Of a stretch of 64,000 nt of DNA, positions 14,850 through 26,020 are shown piece by piece. Every line of letters begins with the position of its first letter. The stretch's first letter is position 1. The stretch comes from Auanema rhodensis (Eukaryota; Nematoda; Chromadorea; Rhabditida; Rhabditidae): the NCBI GenBank assembly GCA_964057225.1, contig OZ059898.1:3286001-3350000 (forward strand). Direction: 5' to 3'. The translations under genes and the position numbers were made by a program. The notes under the pieces are model-generated. The model was not told where the DNA came from and ran no database searches. It saw only the letters and a program-made list of their open reading frames with translations.

Positions 14850-16560
14850 CTTTTTGCTAAATTATTTTGAAATTTTTCGAAAAAATTTTTGTCAAAATGT
14901 TTTTGGAAGTAATGTTGAGTGTACATGGAAACTCAACATACACTAATGCATCATTTTTCAAACGATCATAACTAATTTTTGTATCGAGCGTTTCTCAATG
15001 TAGTATAGTGCATTCGATGCGGATTTTTAAGCTGCGTCAATCTGTGTTATCAGATTTGCGCTAGCTTAAAAATGCACCGAGATATCAACTGATATAAGTT
15101 CACACTTATATCCTCGATTTTCACCCTGAAGAATTAATTTTTTCGTTGAATAACATTGTCCATCGTCTTTGCCTTGAAAAAAGGAATCTAAAAACATCTA
15201 CTTTTTGCTAAATTATTTTGAAATTTTTCGAAAAAATTTTTGTCAAAATGTTTTTGGAAGCAATGTTGAGTGTACATGGAAACTCAACATACACTAATGC
15301 ATCATTTTTCAAACAATCATAACTAATTTTTGTATCAAGCGTTTCTCAATGTAGTATAGTGCATTCGATGCGGATTTTTAAGCTGCGTCGATCTGTGTTA
15401 TCAGATTTGCGCTAGCTTAAAAATGCACCGAGATATCAACTGATATAAGTTCACACTTATATCCTCGATTTTCACCCTGAAGAATTAATTTTTTCGTTGA
15501 ATAACATTGTCCATCGTCTTTGCCTTGAAAAATGGAATCTAAAAACATCTACTTTTTGCTAAATTATTTTGAAATTTTTCGAAAAAATTTTTGTCAAAAT
15601 GTTTTTGGAAGTAATGTTGAGTGTACATGGAAACTCAACATACACTAATGCATCATTTTTCAAACGATCATAACTAATTTTTGTATCGAGCGTTTCTCAA
15701 TGTAGTATAGTGCATTCGATGCGGATTTTTAAGCTGCGTCAATCTGTGTTATCAGATTTGCGATAGCTTAAAAATGCACCGAGATATCAACTGATATAAG
15801 TTCACACTTATATCCTCGATTTTCACCCTGAAGAATTAATTTTTTCGTTGAATAACATTGTCCATCGTCTTTGCCTTGAAAAAAGGAATCTAAAAACATC
15901 TACTTTTTGCTAAATTATTTTGAAATTTTTCGAAAAAATTTTTGTCAAAATGTTTTTGGAAGCAATGTTGAGTGTACATGGAAACTCAACATACACTAAT
16001 GCATCATTTTTCAAACAATCATAACTAATTTTTGTATCAAGCGTTTCTCAATGTAGTATAGTGCATTCGATGCGGATTTTTAAGCTGCGTCGATCTGTGT
16101 TATCAGATTTGCGCTAGCTTAAAAATGCACCGAGATATCAACTGATATAAGTTCACACTTATATCCTCGATTTTCACCCTGAAGAATTAATTTTTTCGTT
16201 GAATAACATTGTCCATCGTCTTTGCCTTGAAAAATGGAATCTAAAAACATCTACTTTTTGCTAAATTATTTTGAAATTTTTCGAAAAAATTTTTGTCAAA
16301 ATGTTTTTGGAAGTAATGTTGAGTGTACATGGAAACTCAACATACACTAATGCATCATTTTTCAAACGATCATAACTAATTTTTGTATCGAGCGTTTCTC
16401 AATGTAGTATAGTGCATTCGATGCGGATTTTTAAGCTGCGTCAATCTGTGTTATCAGATTTGCGCTAGCTTAAAAATGCACCGAGATATCAACTGATATA
16501 AGTTCACACTTATATCCTCGATTTTCACCCTGAAGAATTAATTTTTTCGTTGAATAACAT
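14850..16560. repeat. Dimeric higher-order satellite block (~702 bp)
   Basis: The paired variants GGAAGTAATG and TATCGAGCG recur together at about 14907, 15610 and 16312, that is every second monomer, alternating with monomers carrying CAAACAATC. This is a local two-monomer higher-order repeat. The same pair recurs later near 17715 and 18418. Confidence 0.75.
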
Positions 16561-19500
16561 TGTCCATCGTCTTTGCCTTGAAAAAAGGAATCTAAAAACA
16601 TCTACTTTTTGCTAAATTATTTTGAAATTTTTCGAAAAAATTTTTGTCAAAATGTTTTTGGAAGCAATGTTGAGTGTACATGGAAACTCAACATACACTA
16701 ATGCATCATTTTTCAAACGATCATAACTAATTTTTGTATCAAGCGTTTCTCAATGTAGTATAGTGCATTCGATGCGGATTTGTAAGCTGCGTCGATCTGT
16801 GTTATCAGATTTGCGCTAACTTAAAAATGCACCGAGACATCAACTGATATAAGTTCACACTTATATCCTCGATTTTCACCCTGAAGAATTAATTTTTTCG
16901 TTGAATAACATTGTCCATCGTCTTTGCCTTGAAAAAAGGAATCTAAAAACATCTACTTTTTGCTAAATTATTTTGAAATTTTTCGAAAAAATTTTTGTCA
17001 AAATGTTTTTGGAAGCAATATTGAGTGTACATGGAAACTCAACATACACTAATGCATCATTTTTCAAACGATCATAACTAATTTTTGTATTAAGCGTTTC
17101 TCAATGTAGTATAGTGCATTCGATGCGGATTTTTAAGCTGCGTCAATCTGTGTTATCAGATTTGCGCTAGCTTAAAAATGCATCGAGATATCAACTGATA
17201 TAAGTTCACACTTATATCCTCGATTTTCACCCTGAAGAATTAATTTTTTCGTTGAATAACATTGTCTATCGTCTTTGCCTTGAAAAAAGGAATCTAAAAA
17301 CATCTACTTTTTGCTAAATTATTTTGAAATTTTTCGAAAAAATTTTTGTCAAAATGTTTTTGGAAGCAATGTTGAGTGTACATGGAAACTCAACATACAC
17401 TAATGCATCATTTTTCAAACGATCATAACTAATTTTTGTATCAAGCGTTTCTCAATGTAGTATAGTGCATTCGATGCGGATTTTTAAGCTGCGTCGATCT
17501 GTGTTATCAGATTTGCGCTAGCTTAAAAATGCACCGAGATATCAACTGATATAAGTTCACACTTATATCCTCGATTTTCACCCTGAAGAATTAATTTTTT
17601 CGTTGAATAACATTGTCCATCGTCTTTGCCTTGAAAAATGGAATCTAAAAACATCTACTTTTTGCTAAATTATTTTGAAATTTTTCGAAAAAATTTTTGT
17701 CAAAATGTTTTTGGAAGTAATGTTGAGTGTACATGGAAACTCAACATACACTAATGCATCATTTTTCAAACGATCATAACTAATTTTTGTATCGAGCGTT
17801 TCTCAATGTAGTATAGTGCATTCGATGCGGATTTTTAAGCTGCGTCAATCTGTGTTATCAGATTTGCGCTAGCTTAAAAATGCACCGAGATATCAACTGA
17901 TATAAGTTCACACTTATATCCTCGATTTTCACCCTGAAGAATTAATTTTTTCGTTGAATAACATTGTCCATCGTCTTTGCCTTGAAAAAAGGAATCTAAA
18001 AACATCTACTTTTTGCTAAATTATTTTGAAATTTTTCGAAAAAATTTTTGTCAAAATGTTTTTGGAAGCAATGTTGAGTGTACATGGAAACTCAACATAC
18101 ACTAATGCATCATTTTTCAAACAATCATAACTAATTTTTGTATCAAGCGTTTCTCAATGTAGTATAGTGCATTCGATGCGGATTTTTAAGCTGCGTCAAT
18201 CTGTGTTATCAGATTTGCGCTAGCTTAAAAATGCATCGAGATATCAACTGATATAAGTACACACTTATATCCTCGATTTTCACCCTGAAGAATTAATTTT
18301 TTCGTTGAATAACATTGTCCATCGTCTTTGCCTTGAAAAATGGAATCTAAAAACATCTACTTTTTGCTAAATTATTTTGAAATTTTTCGAAAAAATTTTT
18401 GTCAAAATGTTTTTGGAAGTAATGTTGAGTGTACATGGAAACTCAACATACACTAATGCATCATTTTTCAAACGATCATAACTAATTTTTGTATCGAGCG
18501 TTTCTCAATGTAGTATAGTGCATTCGATGCGGATTTTTAAGCTGCGTCAATCTGTGTTATCAGATTTGCGCTAGCTTAAAAATGCACCGAGATATCAACT
18601 GATATAAGTTCACACTTATATCCTCGATTTTCACCCTGAAGAATTAATTTTTTCGTTGAATAACATTGTCCATCGTCTTTGCCTTGAAAAAAGGAATCTA
18701 AAAACATCTACTTTTTGCTAAATTATTTTGAAATTTTTCGAAAAAATTTTTGTCAAAATGTTTTTGGAAGCAATGTTGAGTGTACATGGAAACTCAACAT
18801 ACACTAATGCATCATTTTTCAAACAATCATAACTAATTTTTGTATCAAGCGTTTCTCAATGTAGTATAGTGCATTCGATGCGGATTTTTAAGCTGCGTCG
18901 ATCTGTGTTATCAGATTTGCGCTAGCTTAAAAATGCACCGAGATATCAACTGATATAAGTTCACACTTATATCCTCGATTTTCACCCTGAAGAATTAATT
19001 TTTTCGTTGAATAACATTGTCCATCGTCTTTGCCTTGAAAAAAGGAATCTAAAAACATCTACTTTTTGCTAAATTATTTTGAAATTTTTCGAAAAAATTT
19101 TTGTCAAAATGTTTTTGGAAGCAATGTTGAGTGTACATGGAAACTCAACATACACTAATGCATCATTTTTCAAACAATCATAACTAATTTTTGTATCAAG
19201 CGTTTCTCAATGTAGTATAGTGCATTCGATGCGGATTTTAAGCTGCGTCGATCTGTGTTATCAGATTTGCGCTAGCTTAAAAATGCACCGAGATATCAAC
19301 TGATATAAGTTCACACTTATATCCTCGATTTTCACCCTGAAGAATTAATTTTTTCGTTGAATAACATTGTCCATCGTCTTTGCCTTGAAAAACGGAATCT
19401 AAAAACATCTACTTTTGCTAAATTATTTTGAAATTTTTCGAAAAAATTTTTGTCAAAATGTTTTTTTTCGAAAAAGTTTTTGTCAAAATGTTTTTGGAAG

Positions 19501-21839
19501 CAATATTGAGTGTACATGGAAACTCAACATACACTAATGCATCATTTTTCAAACGATCATAACTAATTTTTGTATCAAGCGTTTCTCAATGTAGTATAGT
19601 GCATTCGATGCGGATTTTTAAGCTGCGTCAATCTGTGTTATCAGATTTGCGCTAGCTTAAAAATGCATCGAGATATCAACTGATATAAGTTCACACTTAT
19701 ATCCTCGATTTTCACCCTGAAGAATTAATTTTTTCGTTGAATAACATTGTCTATCGTCTTTGCCTTGAAAAAAGGAATCTAAAAACATCTACTTTTTGCT
19801 AAATTATTTTGAAATTTTTCGAAAAAATTTTTGTCAAAATGTTTTTGGAAGCAATGTTGAGTGTACATGGAAACTCAACATACACTAATGCATCATTTTT
19901 CAAACGATCATAACTAATTTTTGTATCAAGCGTTTCTCAATGTAGTATAGTGCATTCGATGCGGATTTTTAAGCTGCGTCGATCTGTGTTATCAGATTTG
20001 CGCTAGCTTAAAAATGCACCGAGATATCAACTGATATAAGTTCACACTTATATCCTCGATTTTCACCCTGAAGAATTAATTTTTTCGTTGAATAACATTG
20101 TCCATCGTCTTTGCCTTGAAAAAAGGAATCTAAAAACATCTACTTTTTGCTAAATTATTTTGAAATTTTTCGAAAAAATTTTTGTCAAAATGTTTTTGGA
20201 AGCAATGTTGAGTGTACATGGAAACTCAACATACACTAATGCATCATTTTTCAAACAATCATAACTAATTTTTGTATCAAGCGTTTCTCAATGTAGTATA
20301 GTGCATTCGATGCGGATTTTTAAGCTGCGTCGATCTGTGTTATCAGATTTGCGCTAGCTTAAAAATGCACCGAGATATCAACTGATATAAGTTCACACTT
20401 ATATCCTCGATTTTCACCCTGAAGAATTAATTTTTTCGTTGAATAACATTGTCCATCGTCTTTGCCTTGAAAAACGGAATCTAAAAACATCTACTTTTGC
20501 TAAATTATTTTGAAATTTTTCGAAAAAATTTTTGTCAAAATGTTTTTGGAAGCAATGTTGAGTGTACATGGAAACTCAACATACACTAATGCATCATTTT
20601 TCAAACGATCATAACTAATTTTTGTATTGAGCGTTTCTCAATGTAGTATAGTGCATTCGATGCGGATTTTTAAGCTGCGTCGATCTGTGTTATCAGATTT
20701 GCGCTAGCTTAAAAATGCACCGAGATATCAACTGATATAAGTTCACACTTATATCCTCGATTTTCACCCTGAAGAATTAATTTTTTCGTTGAATAACATT
20801 GTCCATCGTCTTTGCCTTGAAAAACGGAATCTAAAAACATCTACTTTTGCTAAATTATTTTGAAATTTTTCGAAAAAATTTTTGTCAAAATGTTTTTGGA
20901 AGCAATGTTGAGTGTACATGGAAACTCAACATACACTAATGCATCATTTTTCAAACGATCATAACTAATTTTTGTATTGAGCGTTTCTTAATGTAGTATA
21001 GTGCATTCGATCCGGATTTTTAAGCTGCGTCGATCTGTGTTATCCGATTTGCGCTAGCTTAAAAATGCACCGAGATATCAACTGATATAAGTTCACACTT
21101 ATATCCTCGATTTTCACCCTGAAGAATTAATTTTTTCGTTGAATAACATTGTCCATCGTCTTTGCCTTGAAAAATGGAATCTAAAAACATCTTGTTTTTG
21201 CTAAATTATTTTGAAATTTTTCGAAAAAACTTTTGTCAAAATGTTTTTGGAAGCAATGTTGAGTGTACATGGAAACTCAACATACACTAATGCATCATTT
21301 TTCAAACGATCATAACTAATTTTTGTATCGAGCGTTTCTCAATGTAGTTTAGTGCATTCGATGCGGATTTTTGAGCTGCGTCGATCTGTGTTATCAGATT
21401 TGCGCTAACTTAAAAATGCACCGAGATATCAACTGATATAAGTTCACACTTATATCCTCGATTTTCACCCTGAAGAATTAATTTCTTCGTTGAATAACAT
21501 TGTCCATCGTCTTTGCCTTGAGAAATGGAATCTAAAAACATCTACTTTTTGCTAAATTATTTTGAAATTTTTCGAAAAAATTTTTGTCAAAATGTTTTTG
21601 GAAGCAATGTTGAGTGTACATGGAAACTCAACATACACTAATGCATCATTTTTCAAACGATCATAACTAATTTTTGTATTAAGCGTTTCTCAATGAAGTA
21701 TAGTGCATTCGATGCGGATTTTTAAGCTGCGTCGATCTGTGTTATCAGATTTGCGCTAGCTTAAAAATGCACCGAGATATCAACTGATATAAGTTCACAC
21801 TTATATCCTCGATTTTCACCCTGAAGAATTAATTTTTTC

Positions 21840-24660
21840 GTTGAATAACATTGTCCATCGTCTTTGCCTTGAAAAATGAAATCTAAAAACATCTACATTT
21901 TGCTAAATTATTTTGAAATTTTTCGAAAAAATTTTTGTCAAAATGTTTTTGGAAGCAATGTTGAGTGTACATGGAAACTCAACATACACTAATGCATCAT
22001 TTTTCAAACGATCATAACTAATTTTTGTATTGAGCGTTTCTCAATGTAGTATAGTGCATTCGATCCGGATTTTTAAGCTGCGTCGATCTGTGTTATCAGA
22101 TTTGCGCTAGCTTAAAAATGCACCGAGATATCAACTGATATAAGTTCACACTTATATCCTCGATTTTCACCCTGAAGAATTAATTTTTTCGTTGAATAAC
22201 ATTGTCCATCGTCTTTGCCTTGAAAAAAGGAATCTAAAAACATCTACTTTTTGCTAAATTATTTTGAAATTTTTCGAAAAAATTTTTGTCAAAATGTTTT
22301 TGGAAGCAATGTTGAGTGTACATGGAAACTCAACATACACTAATGCATCATTTTTCAAACGATCATAACTAATTTTTGTATTAAGCGTTTCTCAATGAAG
22401 TATAGTGCATTCGATGCGGATTTTTAAGCTGCGTCGATCTGTGTTATCAGATTTGCGCTAGCTTAAAAATGCACCGAGATATCAACTGATATAAGTTCAC
22501 ACTTATATCCTCGATTTTCACCCTGAAGAATTAATTTTTTCGTTGAATAACATTGTCCATCGTCTTTGCCTTGAAAAATGAAATCTAAAAACATCTACGT
22601 TTTGCTAAATTATTTTGAAATTTTTCGAAAAAATTTTTGTCAAAATGTTTTTGGAAGCAATGTTGAGTGTACATGGAAACTCAACATACACTAATGCATC
22701 ATTTTTCAAACGATCATAACTAATTTTTGTATTGAGCGTTTCTCAATGTAGTATAGTGCATTCGATCCGGATTTTTAAGCTGCGTCGATCTGTGTTATCA
22801 GATTTGCGCTAGCTTAAAAATGCACCGAGATATCAACTGATATAAGTTCACACTTATATCCTCGATTTTCACCCTGAAGAATTAATTTTTTCGTTGAATA
22901 ACATTGTCCATCGTCTTTGCCTTGAAAAAAGGAATCTAAAAACATCTACTTTTTGCTAAATTATTTTGAAATTTTTCGAAAAAATTTTTGTCAAAATGTT
23001 TTTGGAAGCAATGTTGAGTGTACATGGAAACTCAACATACACTAATGCATCATTTTTCAAACGATCATAACTAATTTTTGTATTAAGCGTTTCTCAATGA
23101 AGTATAGTGCATTCGATGCGGATTTTTAAGCTGCGTCGATCTGTGTTATCAGATTTGCGCTAGCTTAAAAATGCACCGAGATATCAACTGATATAAGTTC
23201 ACACTTATATCCTCGATTTTCACCCTGAAGAATTAATTTTTTCGTTGAATAACATTGTCCATCGTCTTTGCCTTGAAAAATGAAATCTAAAAACATCTAC
23301 GTTTTGCTAAATTATTTTGAAATTTTTCGAAAAAATTTTTGTCAAAATGTTTTTGGAAGCAATGTTGAGTGTACATGGAAACTCAACATACACTAATGCA
23401 TCATTTTTCAAACGATCATAACTAATTTTTGTATTGAGCGTTTCTCAATGTAGTATAGTGCATTCGATCCGGATTTTTAAGCTGCGTCGATCTGTGTTAT
23501 CAGATTTGCGCTAGCTTAAAAATGCACCGAGATATCAACTGATATAAGTTCACACTTATATCCTCGATTTTCACCCTGAAGAATTAATTTTTTTGTTGAA
23601 TAACATTGTCCATCGTCTTTGCCTTGAAAAAAAGAATCTAAAAACATCTACTTTTTGCTAAATTATTTTGAAATTTTTCGAAAAAATTTTTGTCAAAATG
23701 TTTTTGGAAGCAATGTTGAGTGTACATGGAAACTCAACATACACTAATGCATCATTTTTCAAACGATCATAACTAATTTTTGTATTAAGCGTTTCTCAAT
23801 GAAGTATAGTGCATTCGATGCGGATTTTTAAGCTGCGTCGATCTGTGTTATCAGATTTGCGCTAGCTTAAAAATGCACCGAGATATCAACTGATATAAGT
23901 TCACACTTATATCCTCGATTTTCACCCTGAAGAATTAATTTTTTCGTTGAATAACATTGTCCATCGTCTTTGCCTTGAAAAATGGAATCTAAAAACATCT
24001 ACGTTTTGCTAAATTATTTTGAAATTTTTCGAAAAAATTTTTGTCAAAATGTTTTTGGAAGCAATGTTGAGTGTACATGGAAACTCAACATACACAAATG
24101 CATCATTTTTCAAACGATCATAACTAATTTTTGTATTGAGCGTTTCTCAATGTAGTATAGTGCATTCGATCCGGATTTTTAAGCTGCGTCGATCTGTGTT
24201 ATCAGATTTGCGCTAGCTTAAAAATGCACCGAGATATCAACTGATATAAGTTCACACTTATATCCTCGATTTTCACCCTGAAGAATTAATTTTTTCGTTG
24301 AATAACTTTGTCCATCGTCTTTGCCTTGAAAAAAGGAATCTAAAAACATCTATTTTTTGCTAAATTATTTTGAAATTTTTCGAAAAAATTTTTGTCAAAA
24401 TGTTTTTGGAAGCAATGTTGAGTGTACATGGAAACTCAACATACACTAATGCATCATTTTTCAAACGATCATAACTAATTTTTGTATTGAGCGTTTCTCA
24501 ATGTAGTATAGTGCATTCGATCCGGATTTTTAAGCTGCGTCGATCTGTGTTATCCGATTTGCGCTAGCTTAAAAATGCACCGAGATATCAACTGATATAA
24601 GTTCACACTTATATCCTCGATTTTCACCCTGAAGAATTAATTTTTTCGTTGAATAACATT
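21840..24660. repeat. Second dimeric higher-order block next to the insertion
   Basis: Monomers alternate between type A (AAAAAAGGAATC, ATTAAGCG, CAATGAAGTATAG) and type B (AAAAATGAAATC, TACGTTTTG, ATTGAGCG, GATCCGG). Type B markers sit near 22595, 23297 and 24000, giving a 702-bp spacing. The block abuts the Maverick, and its alternation continues on the other side. Confidence 0.75.
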
Positions 24661-25015
24661 GTCCATCGTCTTTGCCTTGAAAAATGGAATCTAAAAACAT
24701 CTACTTTTTGCTAAATTATTTTGAAATTTTTCGAAAAAAGTTTTGTCAAAATGTTTTTGGAAGCAATGTTGAGTGTACATGGAAACTCAACATACACTAA
24801 TGCATCATTTTTCAAACGATCATAACTAATTTTTGTATTAAGCGTTTCTCAATGAAGTATAGTGCATTCGATGCGGATTTTTAAGCTGCGTCGATCTGTG
24901 TTATCAGATTTGCGCTAGCTTAAAAATGCACCGAGATATCAACTGATATAAGTTCACACTTATATCCTCGATTTTCACCCTGAAGAATTAATTTTTTCGT
25001 TGAATAACATTGTCC

Positions 25016-25021
25016 ATCGTC
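25016..25021. other. Left target-site duplication ATCGTC
   Basis: ATCGTC sits immediately before the element's first bases AGTAGAGAG and is repeated immediately after its last bases CTCTCTACT. A 6-bp duplication is the Maverick/Polinton norm. The uninterrupted satellite reads CCATCGTCTTTGCC here, so the target lies inside one monomer. Confidence 0.96.
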
Positions 25022-25861
25022 AGTAGAGAGCCGTGCAAAATTTACTAACCACGCCCCCAAACAGCTGTCAAAAACATACTTTTGGGGGCGTCAGCTGCTA
25101 AAAACATACTTTTGGGGCGCGTCAGCTGTCAAAAACATATTTTTGAGCGTCAGCTGTTAAAATCATATTTTGGGATCATGGTTCATGGATTTTCCTTTTT
25201 TAAATTTAAAAATCATGATTTAAAGCATGATTTTTTTTTTTTAAATCAAATTTTAAATTTGTTTATTCAAATGTATGTATATAGTTTTAATTATTTTTAA
25301 ATATATTAAGTAAAAATAAAAATTATAAATTTTAAATATTTAAATATTTAAATATGTAAATTTGTTTTTTAAATTTTATTTATTTATTAAATTTATTAAT
25401 AATGTTTGTTTACTTATTTTGTTTATTTTTTATTGTATTGTGTTTGTATTGTTTTTATTTTAAAGAACAGTAAAATTTTTGCATGTATATCGTTTTGTTC
25501 ACCGTACTTGTTACGGGTAGTTCAATGGAACACATATCGAAGGTTAATTCGATAAGAACGATATGAAATACAAAATTTAATGGAACACATATCGAAGGTT
25601 AATTCGATAAGAACGATATAAAATACCAAAATTTAATGGAACACATATCGAAAGTTAATTCGATAAGAACGACATTAAATTATTAATTTTTGAAATTACA
25701 AATTGTTATTAATTATATTTATTCTAACAAGTAAAAGGTTCAAATTATAATAAAAGATTAGTTTTAAACTTTATTTTACTAATATAACAATACAATAACT
25801 AAATAGAGCACACATTGAAGGTAAATACAATAAGATTAACAAACAGTTGCGCTGACCTCAA
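25022..25861. repeat. Left terminal inverted repeat
   Basis: 840 bp matching the reverse complement of 39564-40405. By eye I find two substitutions (near 25578 and 25840) and a T-run of 12 here against 14 on the right. From the tip inward it holds four ~30-bp CAGCTG-headed repeats, an AT-rich stretch, and ~55-bp repeats beginning AATGGAACACATATCGAAGG. In this family the tips are expected to act as protein-primed origins and as integrase substrates. The reading frame 25082-25300 crosses the repeats and is not a credible gene. Confidence 0.96.
25062..25175. repeat. Four CAGCTG-headed ~30-bp subterminal repeats (left)
   Basis: CAGCTG begins at 25062, 25092, 25123 and 25151, each followed by a version of TCAAAAACATACTTTTGGGG. 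The spacing of 30, 31 and 28 bp (about three helical turns) and the position 40 bp from the tip suggest a protein-binding iteron block. CAGCTG is also an E-box. The mirror copy is at about 40252-40365. Confidence 0.85.
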
Positions 25862-25893
25862 TGAAGCGCATAAAGTTAATTTAATAAGAACTA
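25524..25893. repeat. ~55-bp repeats, three good and two degenerate copies (left)
   Basis: Near-identical units start at 25524, 25579 and 25635 (AATGGAACACATATCGAAGG then TTAATTCGATAAGAACGA). Degenerate versions follow near 25800 and 25860, where the GGAACACAT, AAGTTAAT and ATAAGAAC parts can still be traced. The TIR boundary at 25861 falls at the start of the last degenerate copy. GATA-containing and ATCGAT-like cores might be factor sites, but that is unproven. Confidence 0.75.
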
Positions 25894-26020
25894 ATAACAA
25901 AAATTAATCCGACGGGTACAATAAAAACAGATGTATTCAATAAGCTTATTTATTTTAAAGTTTATCGCAACTGCTAGTTTTGACAGCTGTACCCAAATCC
26001 ATGTTACATAACAAATTACA
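25862..26020. other. PolB 5' flank, no gene seen
   Basis: AT-rich unique sequence between the left TIR and PolB. It contains an inverted copy of the CAGCTGTCAAA motif at 25979-25990 and an out-of-frame upstream ATG at 26001 whose short frame ends at 26045. I see no convincing TATA box. Confidence 0.5.

Larger units (their letters stand above)
1..25021. repeat. Left satellite array, ~351-bp monomer
   Basis: Head-to-tail tandem repeat seen directly. The landmark TTGAATAACATTG recurs at 2, 352, 703, 1053 and so on, giving a period of 350-351 bp and about 71 monomers. Monomers differ by scattered substitutions and small indels, such as loss of one base in AAAATGTTTTTGG, and the variants form higher-order blocks. 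The monomer is AT-rich, carries several dyads (119-144, 233-275 and 297-318 in the first copy) and has no conserved long reading frame. The family is not one I recognise; in particular I see no match to the Drosophila 359-bp satellite as I remember it. The array is cut at ATCGTC by the Maverick. Confidence 0.97.

Noticed and set aside
1-25021. CRISPR array
   Set aside because: The repeats are 351-bp tandem monomers with no unique spacers and no cas genes; the window is eukaryotic.
25082-25300. 72-aa frame in the left TIR
   Set aside because: It runs across the CAGCTG repeats into AT-rich DNA, has no recognisable domain and would exist in both TIRs.
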